From Porphyromonadaceae bacterium UBA7332 (GTDB lineage Bacteria > Bacteroidota > Bacteroidia > Bacteroidales > UBA7332), in NCBI GenBank assembly GCA_002471225.1, contig DKPO01000018.1:1-64000 (forward strand): DNA of 64,000 nt. The letters run 5' to 3'. The notes under the pieces are model-generated. The model saw nothing but the letters and a program-made list of their open reading frames with translations. It was not told the DNA's origin and searched no databases. Positions 27,032-34,306 of the stretch are shown here, one piece after another (positions within the stretch are counted from its first letter, which is position 1; each line of letters starts with the position of its first letter). A program made the position numbers and the translations under genes.

Positions 27032-28042
27032 TTAAGCTTTAGTGCTGGCCATGATTTTTTGAGTTAACTCTTCCATTAACTCAGGATTGTCACGTAGCGT
27101 AGCTTTTGCTGCTTCACGACCCTGACCTAACTTCGTATCACCGTAGCTGAACCATGAGCCGCTTTTCTTAATGATTTCTTTATCAACACCGATGTCGATG
27201 ATTTCTCCAGTGCGTGAGATACCTTCGCCAAACATAATGTCGAATTCGGCTTTACGGAACGGAGGAGCTACTTTGTTTTTGATAACTTTCACACGTACCT
27301 GATTACCTGTTTGTTCGTCGCTGTCTTTAGCGTCTTTGATAGCCGAAGTTCTACGGATATCCAAACGTACCGAAGCGTAGAATTTCAAGGCATTACCACC
27401 GGTTGTTGTTTCCGGGTTACCAAACATAACACCGATTTTTTCACGCAACTGGTTGATGAAAATACAAGTAGTGTTTGTTTTGTTGATAATGCTTGTAAGT
27501 TTACGAAGAGCTTGCGACATCAAACGAGCTTGCAAACCAACTTTGTTATCACCCATTTCACCATCGATCTCTGCTTTCGGAGTCAAGGCTGCTACGGAGT
27601 CAATAACAACAAGATCAACAGCTGATGAACGGATCAGTTGTTCTGCAATTTCAAGAGCTTGCTCACCGCTGTCTGGTTGAGCGATCAGAAGTTCTTCGAT
27701 ATTTACGCCCAATTTCTCTGCATAAAAACGGTCAAAAGCATGTTCCGCATCAATGATAGCTGCGATACCGCCTTGCTTCTGAACCTCAGCAATGGCATGG
27801 ATAGCCAAAGTCGTTTTACCTGACGATTCAGGTCCGTAGATTTCAACCACACGACCACGAGGGTATCCGCCTACGCCTAACGCCATATTCAGTCCGATTG
27901 ATCCGGAAGGAATAACAGCAACTTCTTCCACTTCCTGGTTCCCCATTTTCATGATGGCCCCTTTACCGAAGTTCTTTTCAATCTTATCCATCGCCGATTG
28001 AAGCGCCTTTAGTTTTTCTATTTGAGCAGGAGTTTTTTCCAT
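27032..28042 (-). CDS. recA: RecA recombinase
   Basis: The 336-residue protein forms the nucleoprotein filament that pairs homologous DNA and triggers repair responses. Motifs are Walker A GPESSGKTTLA, Walker B VIDSVAALTPKAEIDGEMGD (with loop L1), the L2 region around FGNPETTTGGNALKFYASVRLDIRR, and the C-terminal FGEGISRTGEIIDIGVDKEII. Length is normal. The preceding gene on the strand is the carboxynorspermidine-type dehydrogenase, an arrangement seen widely in Bacteroidales. A terminator hairpin separates them. Confidence 0.98.
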   Translation of the reverse strand: MEKTPAQIEKLKALQSAMDKIEKNFGKGAIMKMGNQEVEEVAVIPSGSIGLNMALGVGGYPRGRVVEIYGPESSGKTTLAIHAIAEVQKQGGIAAIIDAEHAFDRFYAEKLGVNIEELLIAQPDSGEQALEIAEQLIRSSAVDLVVIDSVAALTPKAEIDGEMGDNKVGLQARLMSQALRKLTSIINKTNTTCIFINQLREKIGVMFGNPETTTGGNALKFYASVRLDIRRTSAIKDAKDSDEQTGNQVRVKVIKNKVAPPFRKAEFDIMFGEGISRTGEIIDIGVDKEIIKKSGSWFSYGDTKLGQGREAAKATLRDNPELMEELTQKIMASTKA

Positions 28043-28066
28043 ATATCTGATTTAATATGATATGAA

Positions 28067-28117
28067 AAAAGGTGAAGGATATATATATGTTACGCATATC
28101 ACACCACTTCACCTTTT
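28067..28117 (-). terminator. Terminator between dehydrogenase gene and recA
   Basis: An 11-bp stem AAAAGGTGAAG (28067-28077) with CTTCACCTTTT (28107-28117) ends 13 bases past the dehydrogenase stop, and the minus-strand tail is T-rich. Confidence 0.8.
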
Positions 28118-28129
28118 CAAAATGCTTTC

Positions 28130-29323
28130 TTATAGTTCTAAATCACTATTGTGAATTTCGTGCCAAGGTAAACCTTGTTTGTTCAATTGCTCCATAAACG
28201 GATCCGGATTGAACTCTTCAACATTGTAAACCCCCGCTTTTTTCCATTCTCCTTTTAAGAACATCATAGCTCCGATCATAGCAGGAACACCCGTTGTGTA
28301 ACTTACACCCTGAGCACCTGTTTCGTCGTAAGCTGCTTTGTGAGAACAGTTGTTGTAGATGTAATAAGTTTGCTCTTTTCCATCTTTCAACCCGCGGATA
28401 CGACATCCGATTGATGTTTCACCTACGTAATTTTCTCCTAGCTCACCCGGATTTGGAAGAACCGCTTTCAGGAACTGGATAGGAACGATTTCCATACCGT
28501 TGTACATGATTGGTTCGATACTTGCCATACCGATGTTTTGGATTACACGTAAGTGCGTCAGATATTCCTGACCGAAAGTCATCCAGAAACGTGCGCGCTT
28601 GATCGTCGGGAAGTTTTTAACCAATGATTCAAGCTCTTCGTGATAGATCAGGTAAGACTCTTTCGGGCCTACGTTAGGGTAGCTGATAGGTTGGTGAATT
28701 TCGTGTGGTTCTGTTTCAACCCACTCACCGTTTTGCCAGTATTTACCTTTTTGAGTAACCTCACGAATATTGATTTCCGGATTAAAGTTAGTTGCGAATG
28801 CTTTACCGTGATCTCCGGCATTACAGTCAACAATATCCAGGTATTGAATTTCATCGAAGTAATGTTTTGCAGCATAAGCTGTGAAAACACCTGTTACACC
28901 CGGGTCAAAACCACAACCTAAAATAGCTGTCAGTCCGGCTTCTTTGAATTTCTCTTGATACGCCCATTGCCATTTGTACTCAAATTTAGCCTCATCAAGC
29001 GGTTCATAATTGGCTGTATCCAAATAGTTAACACCGCAAGCAAGACAAGCGTCCATGATTGTTAAATCCTGGTAAGGCAAAGCTACGTTGATAACGATAT
29101 CTGGTTTGTACGAATTGAATAGTTCGATCAGTTCGTTTACATTATCTGCATCAACTTTAGCAGTTTTAATACGATTTCCACCTACGGCTGCTGCAATAGC
29201 GTCGCATTTAGATTTTGTGCGGCTCGCAAGCATAATCTCAGTAAATACTTCCGGATTTTGAGCTACCTTGTGAGCTACTACTGTGCCAACTCCGCCGGCA
29301 CCAATAATTAAAACTTTTCCCAT
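28130..29323 (-). CDS. Saccharopine dehydrogenase family; carboxynorspermidine dehydrogenase-like
   Basis: The 397-residue enzyme has an N-terminal Rossmann motif (VLIIGAGGVGTVVAHKVAQNP). It also has the segments CGVNYLDTANYEPLDEAKFEYKWQWAY, GCGFDPGVTGVFTAYAAKHYFDEI and YNNCSHKAAYDETGAQGVSYTTGVPA. These match the bacterial carboxynorspermidine synthase/dehydrogenase group better than fungal lysine-pathway saccharopine dehydrogenases. The predicted reaction is NADPH-dependent reductive condensation of aspartate semialdehyde with a diamine, a route to norspermidine or spermidine. The decarboxylase partner is not in this window. The family is secure; the exact substrate is inferred. Confidence 0.85.
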   Translation of the reverse strand: MGKVLIIGAGGVGTVVAHKVAQNPEVFTEIMLASRTKSKCDAIAAAVGGNRIKTAKVDADNVNELIELFNSYKPDIVINVALPYQDLTIMDACLACGVNYLDTANYEPLDEAKFEYKWQWAYQEKFKEAGLTAILGCGFDPGVTGVFTAYAAKHYFDEIQYLDIVDCNAGDHGKAFATNFNPEINIREVTQKGKYWQNGEWVETEPHEIHQPISYPNVGPKESYLIYHEELESLVKNFPTIKRARFWMTFGQEYLTHLRVIQNIGMASIEPIMYNGMEIVPIQFLKAVLPNPGELGENYVGETSIGCRIRGLKDGKEQTYYIYNNCSHKAAYDETGAQGVSYTTGVPAMIGAMMFLKGEWKKAGVYNVEEFNPDPFMEQLNKQGLPWHEIHNSDLEL

Positions 29324-29419
29324 TTTTTAATGTCTGATTAATAGATTGCTTTACGCATAAAACTTGGAAAACCAGATACTCTTTTTCGATTTGAAAATGA
29401 TTATCAGATAATTCGAATG

Positions 29420-29427
29420 CAAACCTA
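29420..29427 (-). promoter_or_regulatory. Predicted -7 box upstream of the dehydrogenase
   Basis: The minus strand reads TAGGTTTG, matching TAnnTTTG, about 95 bases before the ATG. No matching -33 box was found. Confidence 0.35.
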
Positions 29428-29480
29428 CTAAAAAAGATTTGATTTGTTTCGCTCGTAAATCTTAATCTTCCTTGTAATTA

Positions 29481-29981
29481 TTACTTTCTTCCGAAGTAAG
29501 TTATTAAAGAAGCTTTTGCAATCGTATATTGGTTAAGAACAAAACCTACCAGTGCCGGATTCGCATCTTTACTGAGTCCGATACTTCGGGTATTTAATGC
29601 GTGAATAGTGAAAATATAGCGGTGTGGTTTGTCTCCTTTCGGAGGGCATGGGCCGCCGTATCCGTGTGTAAGATAGTCATTAAGGCTCTGAATGCTCATA
29701 GCAGGTGCTATTTTCTTTCTCAGATTTCCTGCATCGCTTTCCAATGAGGTTGTTTCTGCCGGAATATCAAAAATAATCCAGTGCCACCATCCGCTTCCAG
29801 TTGGCGCATCCGGATCATAAACCGTCAGAGCAAAACTCTCCGTTCCTTCCGGAGCATTCACCCAGCTCAACTGCGGGGAGATATTTTCTCCGTGCAATTC
29901 TTCATTTTTAAATACATGCTTCATCGGGCACTGACCTTCCAGTTCGTCGCTCAGAAGCGTAAATGATTTGTACTCTTTCAT
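29481..29981 (-). CDS. YbhB/YbcL-type PEBP protein
   Basis: The 166-residue protein belongs to the bacterial phosphatidylethanolamine-binding (Raf kinase inhibitor-like) family. Signatures are GENISPQLSWVNAPEGTESFALTVYDPDAPTGSGWWHWIIFDIPAETTSL and the second motif YGGPCPPKGDKPHRYIFTIHAL. There is no signal peptide, so it is cytoplasmic. Length is normal for the YbhB group. The bacterial role is unknown. It is divergent from the GNAT gene, and its promoter elements fall in the shared gap. Confidence 0.94.
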   Translation of the reverse strand: MKEYKSFTLLSDELEGQCPMKHVFKNEELHGENISPQLSWVNAPEGTESFALTVYDPDAPTGSGWWHWIIFDIPAETTSLESDAGNLRKKIAPAMSIQSLNDYLTHGYGGPCPPKGDKPHRYIFTIHALNTRSIGLSKDANPALVGFVLNQYTIAKASLITYFGRK

Positions 29982-30011
29982 GGGGTATTGGTTTAAAAAT
30001 TAGCTTTGAAA

Positions 30012-30041
30012 CAAATATATAGAAAAACTATAACTAACAAA
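30012..30041 (-). promoter_or_regulatory. Predicted promoter of the PEBP gene
   Basis: On the minus strand a TTTG at 30041-30038 and TATATTTG at 30019-30012 are separated by 18 bases. The Bacteroidota consensus is TTTG-N19-21-TAnnTTTG, so both boxes are perfect and the spacer is one base short. The predicted start is near 30005, about 24 bases before the ATG. Confidence 0.6.
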
Positions 30042-30082
30042 CAGATGACAACAAAATAAAGTTGCTATTTTTACACCATTCA

Positions 30083-30910
30083 ATGAACATTAGGATAGTG
30101 AAAATGAAAAATATGGCTGATATGAATGGAGCTGCTGAGCTTTGGAAACTGGCTTTTGGCGATTCCGATGAGTTTATTAACAACTATCTCGATTTTGCCG
30201 CTGCCGGAGATTGCTTTTATGCGTTGCAGGTGAATGGTAAAGTGGTTTCTTTTCTGAACCTGATTCCTTTGTCGTATTCGCTGAATGGAAAATCGTTTAA
30301 AGGTTTGTACCTGTTTGGTGTGGCAACCGATCCTGCCTTTCGGGGAGAGGGGTTTAGCCGCAAACTTTTACGTGATTCTTTGACCGGTTGTGAAGCCGAC
30401 TTCGTTGTTACGGTTCCGGCTTCGGAATCGTTATTCGGGTTCTATGGCTTACAAGGATTTACAACGGTTGTTAGCCGTTCTTATGAAACAATCCGGTCGG
30501 GTGATAAATATCCCGATCGTAAAACAATGCTTCATTGGCTGCCTGCTGATTTCTTTCAGCTTTGTTCTTTGTACCGGGCTACTTCAGGTGATCGTTTTCA
30601 ATGGACTGACAATTATCTGCACCTGATTGCAGACGAATATGAGTGGATGCTTTTCCGGATTGATGATACGGACTATTTTTGTATTTTCCAGATAGCTGAC
30701 AAACAGATTACGATTCAGGATTCAAATGCTCCGGTTGAATGGTTGCTTCTGGCTTTCAGAGAAAAAGGATATGCAGATTCCGAAATCCGGATGGCAACTT
30801 TCGGAGACGATCGAAGTGGCGAACCTTTCTATGCCATTTCTTTTCTGAACGATGCGTTGAAAGACATTTTTACAGGAAGAAGTGTTTTAAACATGGCTAT
30901 GGATAGCTGA
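30083..30910 (+). CDS. GNAT-family N-acetyltransferase
   Basis: I start at the ATG at 30083 (MNIRIVKMKNMADMNGA); a TTG seven codons earlier is possible but unlikely. The ~275-residue protein has a clear acetyl-CoA binding motif A: LYLFGVATDPAFRGEGFSRKLLRDSL (V-A-x-x-P-x-x-R-G-x-G). The second half (residues ~150-275) is a further domain as in two-domain Eis-like GNATs. The acceptor is unknown. The next gene begins 22 bases downstream, so both may share a transcript. Confidence 0.85.
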   Translation: MNIRIVKMKNMADMNGAAELWKLAFGDSDEFINNYLDFAAAGDCFYALQVNGKVVSFLNLIPLSYSLNGKSFKGLYLFGVATDPAFRGEGFSRKLLRDSLTGCEADFVVTVPASESLFGFYGLQGFTTVVSRSYETIRSGDKYPDRKTMLHWLPADFFQLCSLYRATSGDRFQWTDNYLHLIADEYEWMLFRIDDTDYFCIFQIADKQITIQDSNAPVEWLLLAFREKGYADSEIRMATFGDDRSGEPFYAISFLNDALKDIFTGRSVLNMAMDS

Positions 30911-30932
30911 TTCATTTTTAATTAGATATATA

Positions 30933-31310
30933 ATGGGTAATTTTAAATTCGTACACAACAATTTCAATGTTGTGGATTTAGAGAAAAGTCTGGCATTCTA
31001 TGAGCAGGCTCTTGATTTGAAAGAGACGAAACGAATCAATGCCGAAGACGGCAGTTTTATTATTGTTTACCTTTCAGACGGAGGAAACGGGCATTTGCTT
31101 GAACTTACCTGGCTACGTGACTGGGAAGGCAATTATAATTTAGGGGACAATGAATTCCACCTGGCTTTTACGGCTCAGGATTATGAGGCAGCTCACAAAC
31201 TTCACGAAGAGATGGGTTGTATCTGCTATGAAAATGAAGAAATGGGAATCTATTTTATTGAGGATCCCGACGGATACTGGCTGGAAGTTATCCCGGCAGG
31301 TAAATATTAA
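30933..31310 (+). CDS. Glyoxalase I-like VOC protein
   Basis: The 125-residue protein has the vicinal oxygen chelate fold with all four metal ligands of glyoxalase I in place: His8 (FKFVHNNF), Glu57 (LLELTW), His76 (EFHLAF) and Glu118 (YWLEVI). The segment EDPDGYWLEVI is a close family match. Lactoylglutathione lyase detoxifies methylglyoxal adducts, but most Bacteroidales are thought not to make glutathione, so the true thiol or substrate is open. It follows the GNAT gene and ends at a strong terminator. Confidence 0.88.
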   Translation: MGNFKFVHNNFNVVDLEKSLAFYEQALDLKETKRINAEDGSFIIVYLSDGGNGHLLELTWLRDWEGNYNLGDNEFHLAFTAQDYEAAHKLHEEMGCICYENEEMGIYFIEDPDGYWLEVIPAGKY

Positions 31311-31318
31311 AAGAAATA

Positions 31319-31345
31319 GGGGACTGCGTAGCTTACGTAGTCCCC
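31319..31345 (+). terminator. Bidirectional terminator between convergent genes
   Basis: A 12-bp stem (31319-31330 with 31334-31345, one G-U pair) with a three-base loop lies between the VOC gene and the convergent Rieske-like gene. Both flanks are A/T-rich, so it could end both transcripts. Confidence 0.8.
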
Positions 31346-31352
31346 TGTTTCC

Positions 31353-31814
31353 TTATCGGGTTATCCGGACATAGTTCCCCTGAAGGATGGTCCGATAGTG
31401 TTTTAGGCCCGATTTATTTTTTTTCGCTATTCCTGCAGTTGGAATACCGCTGCCATGAAAGATATCAAAACGCGACTGACATTGCGGACAGTATGCATCC
31501 AGCTTTTCTTTATCTATACGTATTCGTATCTGAGAGTTCGCTTCGTGCGGACAGGCAAGATCAAATGCGTAAAAAGAACTGTTTTCACTGTCTGTCGCAA
31601 ATCCGTTAACGACCAGTACTCCTCCATATCCCAGTCTCGTATCTGCTGGATAGCCTTCCGGCGAAGTGATACTTTTCGTAGACAGAATCGTATTCAGATC
31701 CGAACCGATAGGTATTTGTACCTGTACCGGCATATCAGGTATGCGTGACGGAGCCTGCTCGTTACTGCAAGCCGCAAGAAGTATAAGAAGTAGGGTCAGC
31801 GATAATTCTTTCAT
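31353..31814 (-). CDS. Rieske-like iron-sulfur lipoprotein with altered ligand set
   Basis: The 153-residue product has a lipoprotein signal (LLILLAAC, Cys16). A Rieske-type fold follows, with the first ligand pair Cys88-Pro-His90 (DLACPHE). The second half of the box reads Cys109-Pro-Gln-Cys112-Gln-Ser-Arg-Phe-Asp (AYCPQCQSRFD), where a normal Rieske protein has C-x2-H. The predicted set is thus three Cys and one His, if the cluster is bound at all. The GSGIPTAG segment downstream resembles the Pro loop region. It is four bases downstream of an aldo/keto reductase gene and likely cotranscribed. The electron partner is unknown. Confidence 0.78.
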   Translation of the reverse strand: MKELSLTLLLILLAACSNEQAPSRIPDMPVQVQIPIGSDLNTILSTKSITSPEGYPADTRLGYGGVLVVNGFATDSENSSFYAFDLACPHEANSQIRIRIDKEKLDAYCPQCQSRFDIFHGSGIPTAGIAKKNKSGLKHYRTILQGNYVRITR

Positions 31815-31817
31815 AGA

Positions 31818-32819
31818 TTATTTCTGTAAGATCGTTTGAATTTCAGCCAGCTCTTCCGGAGTGAAATTCAGGTTATTCAGAGCCTGTAGGTTTCCGTCTA
31901 ACTGATTTACGGAACTCGCACCTACAATGGCGCTTGTCACTTCCGGTAGGCGTAACACCCACGCAATAGCCATCTGAGCCAGAGTTTGTCCGCGCCGGAT
32001 AGCTATTTCGTTTAATTGGACAGACTTTTGTACCAACTCTTCCGATACCTGATCTTTCTTTAGGAAAGCTTCGGGTCTTGCTGCACGAGATCCGTCCGGT
32101 ATGCCATGCAAATAACGATCTGTCAATAATCCCTGAAACAAAGGAGAGAAAGCAACAAAGCCAACTCCGCTTCCTGCTGCCAGACTAAGCACACCGTTTT
32201 CTACATTACGCGAATACATACTGTAGCGATCCTGATGTACCAGACAGCGAACACCCCTGTCTGCCAGATAAGCATACGCTTCTTCCATAGCATCAGCCGG
32301 ATATTTCGAGATCCCTACATACAGGGCTTTCCCTTGTCTGACGATATCTACTAAAGCCTGCATCGTCTCTTCGAGCGGTGTTTCCGGGGTATATCGGTGA
32401 ATATAGAATACATCTACGTAATCCAGATTCATCCGGCGCAGACTGTCGTCAATGCTGTTCATCAGATACTTGCGGGAACCTCCGTCACCGTAAGGTCCTT
32501 CCCACATTTGATGTCCGGCTTTGGTCGAAATAAACAACTCGTTGCGATAAGGCATAAAATCTTTTTTCATCACACGGCCGAAAGTCTCTTCCGCCGATCC
32601 GTAAACCGGACCGTAATTATTGGCAAGATCAAAGTGACTGATCCCTTTGTCAAAAGCAAAGTGGAGCATTTCTCTCGAATTTTCGAAGCGATCTACACTA
32701 CCGAAATTATGCCACAAACCTAATGAAATAGCTGGTAAAACAATACCCGATTTTCCGCATCGTCTGTAAACCATGCCGTTTGAGTATCTGTTTTCATCTG
32801 CCATAAATCGTTTTTCCAT
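31818..32819 (-). CDS. Aldo/keto reductase, YghZ/Gpr type
   Basis: The 333-residue NADPH-dependent reductase carries the catalytic tetrad regions: FDLANNYGP (Asp and Tyr), KAGHQMWEGPYGDGGSRKYL (Lys) and VDVFYIHRYTPETPLEE (His). The SRKYLMNSIDDSLRRMNLDYVDVFYIHR block and overall length fit the AKR14 group (L-glyceraldehyde-3-phosphate reductase, also linked to methylglyoxal reduction). In-frame Met6 (MADENRYSNGM) is an alternative start. It runs into the Rieske-like lipoprotein gene with a three-base gap. A glyoxalase-like gene lies just across the terminator, which hints at shared aldehyde stress but does not prove it. Confidence 0.92.
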   Translation of the reverse strand: MEKRFMADENRYSNGMVYRRCGKSGIVLPAISLGLWHNFGSVDRFENSREMLHFAFDKGISHFDLANNYGPVYGSAEETFGRVMKKDFMPYRNELFISTKAGHQMWEGPYGDGGSRKYLMNSIDDSLRRMNLDYVDVFYIHRYTPETPLEETMQALVDIVRQGKALYVGISKYPADAMEEAYAYLADRGVRCLVHQDRYSMYSRNVENGVLSLAAGSGVGFVAFSPLFQGLLTDRYLHGIPDGSRAARPEAFLKKDQVSEELVQKSVQLNEIAIRRGQTLAQMAIAWVLRLPEVTSAIVGASSVNQLDGNLQALNNLNFTPEELAEIQTILQK

Positions 32820-32847
32820 GCTGGTCTGAATTTAATGGGTTAGGACG

Positions 32848-32855
32848 CAAATCTA
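32848..32855 (-). promoter_or_regulatory. Predicted -7 box upstream of the aldo/keto reductase
   Basis: The minus strand reads TAGATTTG, matching TAnnTTTG, about 30 bases before the ATG. A -33 element is not apparent. Confidence 0.4.
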
Positions 32856-32891
32856 CAAATTTTAATCTATAGCCGTTTGTTTTCTGCCTTT

Positions 32892-34004
32892 TTATCTGAT
32901 CCAGGTCAATCGGTGCCAAAGCGATTCAAGAGGTCCTTGTTTGTGAGAGCGAAGCCAGATACGACAGAAATAGATCTGAAGCAACATAACGATGATTCCG
33001 GTGATCAGACTCATGCATACGTTTAAAACCGAGGCAAGTCCCAAAGCATAAGGGAAAAAGATTAAACTGCCTATGATGGATTGACTGACATAATTCGTCA
33101 GACTCATACGTCCGTAGAAGCGCAGGCCGTCTGTCATTTTTCTGAACATCTCATTCTCATAAAAGACAACAAAGAGAGACACGATCATACCCGTAAAAGC
33201 AATATTATACCACATCGTAAGGATGATTTGCAGGGATTCTGTAGTAGCCGTTTTGGCTACATATAAGATGAAGCTTGCCAGGAAACTGATAATAAAAACT
33301 TTGATCCAGCTGGCTGCATCCCTCCTGAAATAATCACCCCGAGCCAGGATCATACCTAAGATGAAAAGTCCCGGAGCCTGAAGTAATCTTCCTGCATCAA
33401 CAGCCCAGAAGAGACTGGCCAATTGCCCGGTTGTGATGTTGGTTAGGATCATTTCCGTAAAATTTCCCGAATCGATCACACTCTTTAGTGTCGGATAATA
33501 AGATTCATTCAGTAGCGTAGGCATAAACTGATAACCGAAGCATTCAAGCAGTTCGATTGGCTGAATCAGAAACAGTAAAGCAATGGGTAGAAGCCATTTC
33601 TGAGACAATTTGCGGAGTGGGATCATTACAAATCCCATGACAGCAAAAAGTAAAAGAACATCCCCTCCCGGAAAGAAAGCCGCATTGATTGTGGCAAAAA
33701 GCATCAGTAAAATCAAACGCCAGGCAAAACGTCCGGCGAAATCCTTTCCTTTCTTTTCCTGATTCCTTTGCTGAATGATAAAGGTAAAACCAAAAAGCAG
33801 CGCAAATATGGTATAACTCTTGCCGGCAAAAATAAAAAACAAGGCATCCCAAACTCCCTGATTCAGCAGTTTGTCGGCTGCTGATGTAGCTTGCGGATAT
33901 ACACCGTAAATAAAGTGTTCAATGAAATGCAGCAACATGATGGCTACTACGGCAAATCCGCGAAGTGCATCTACGGAGTCGATTCGATTGGTTTTCTGAG
34001 TCAT
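32892..34004 (-). CDS. DUF418 / YeiB-family membrane protein
   Basis: The 370-residue inner-membrane protein has about ten helices. It starts with the family pattern RIDSVDALRGFAVVAIMLLHFIEHF, which continues into the heparan-alpha-glucosaminide acetyltransferase-like N-terminal region. The C-terminal DUF418 domain has GRMSLTNYVSQSIIGSLIFFPYALGL and IVMLLQIYFCRIWLRSHKQGPLESLWHRLTW, the hallmark tail. Function is unknown; acyl transfer across the membrane has been suggested for relatives. It is divergent from the GH89 gene. Confidence 0.92.
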   Translation of the reverse strand: MTQKTNRIDSVDALRGFAVVAIMLLHFIEHFIYGVYPQATSAADKLLNQGVWDALFFIFAGKSYTIFALLFGFTFIIQQRNQEKKGKDFAGRFAWRLILLMLFATINAAFFPGGDVLLLFAVMGFVMIPLRKLSQKWLLPIALLFLIQPIELLECFGYQFMPTLLNESYYPTLKSVIDSGNFTEMILTNITTGQLASLFWAVDAGRLLQAPGLFILGMILARGDYFRRDAASWIKVFIISFLASFILYVAKTATTESLQIILTMWYNIAFTGMIVSLFVVFYENEMFRKMTDGLRFYGRMSLTNYVSQSIIGSLIFFPYALGLASVLNVCMSLITGIIVMLLQIYFCRIWLRSHKQGPLESLWHRLTWIR

Positions 34005-34306
34005 ATTTTTTAAGATTCTAAATGGATTCCCGATGATTAAATATCTAAACTGTTCTTAAATTCTGATAGGGAGCAAAGATAGGCTGATTAGCTGTATATC
34101 TTTTTGATCTAGGTAAAAAAATGAAGAGTGCCAGAGCTTTTACTGATCCTGTTAAAAGTGTTTGTTCCTTTTTTCTCAACTGTTTGTCGAATATTTTTTA
34201 TTTTCATTATGCTTGTTTTTGTGGATTGCTTTCTTTTATTTCGTGCCCGATCTTGCCGATGATGGCAAAAACCTTAAAATTTTTAATTCAATAGTTATTC
34301 TTTAAA
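34005..34306. other. Divergent intergenic region, DUF418 to GH89
   Basis: The 302 bases are A/T-rich. A minus-strand -7 match (TATCTTTG, 34081-34074) could serve the DUF418 gene. I see no convincing promoter for the GH89 gene and no hairpin longer than five pairs. Confidence 0.4.

Noticed and set aside
34074..34081. TATCTTTG box as a full promoter for the DUF418 gene
   Set aside because: The -7 match alone is common by chance in this A/T-rich DNA, and no -33 TTTG stands at the right distance; mentioned only in the intergenic note.
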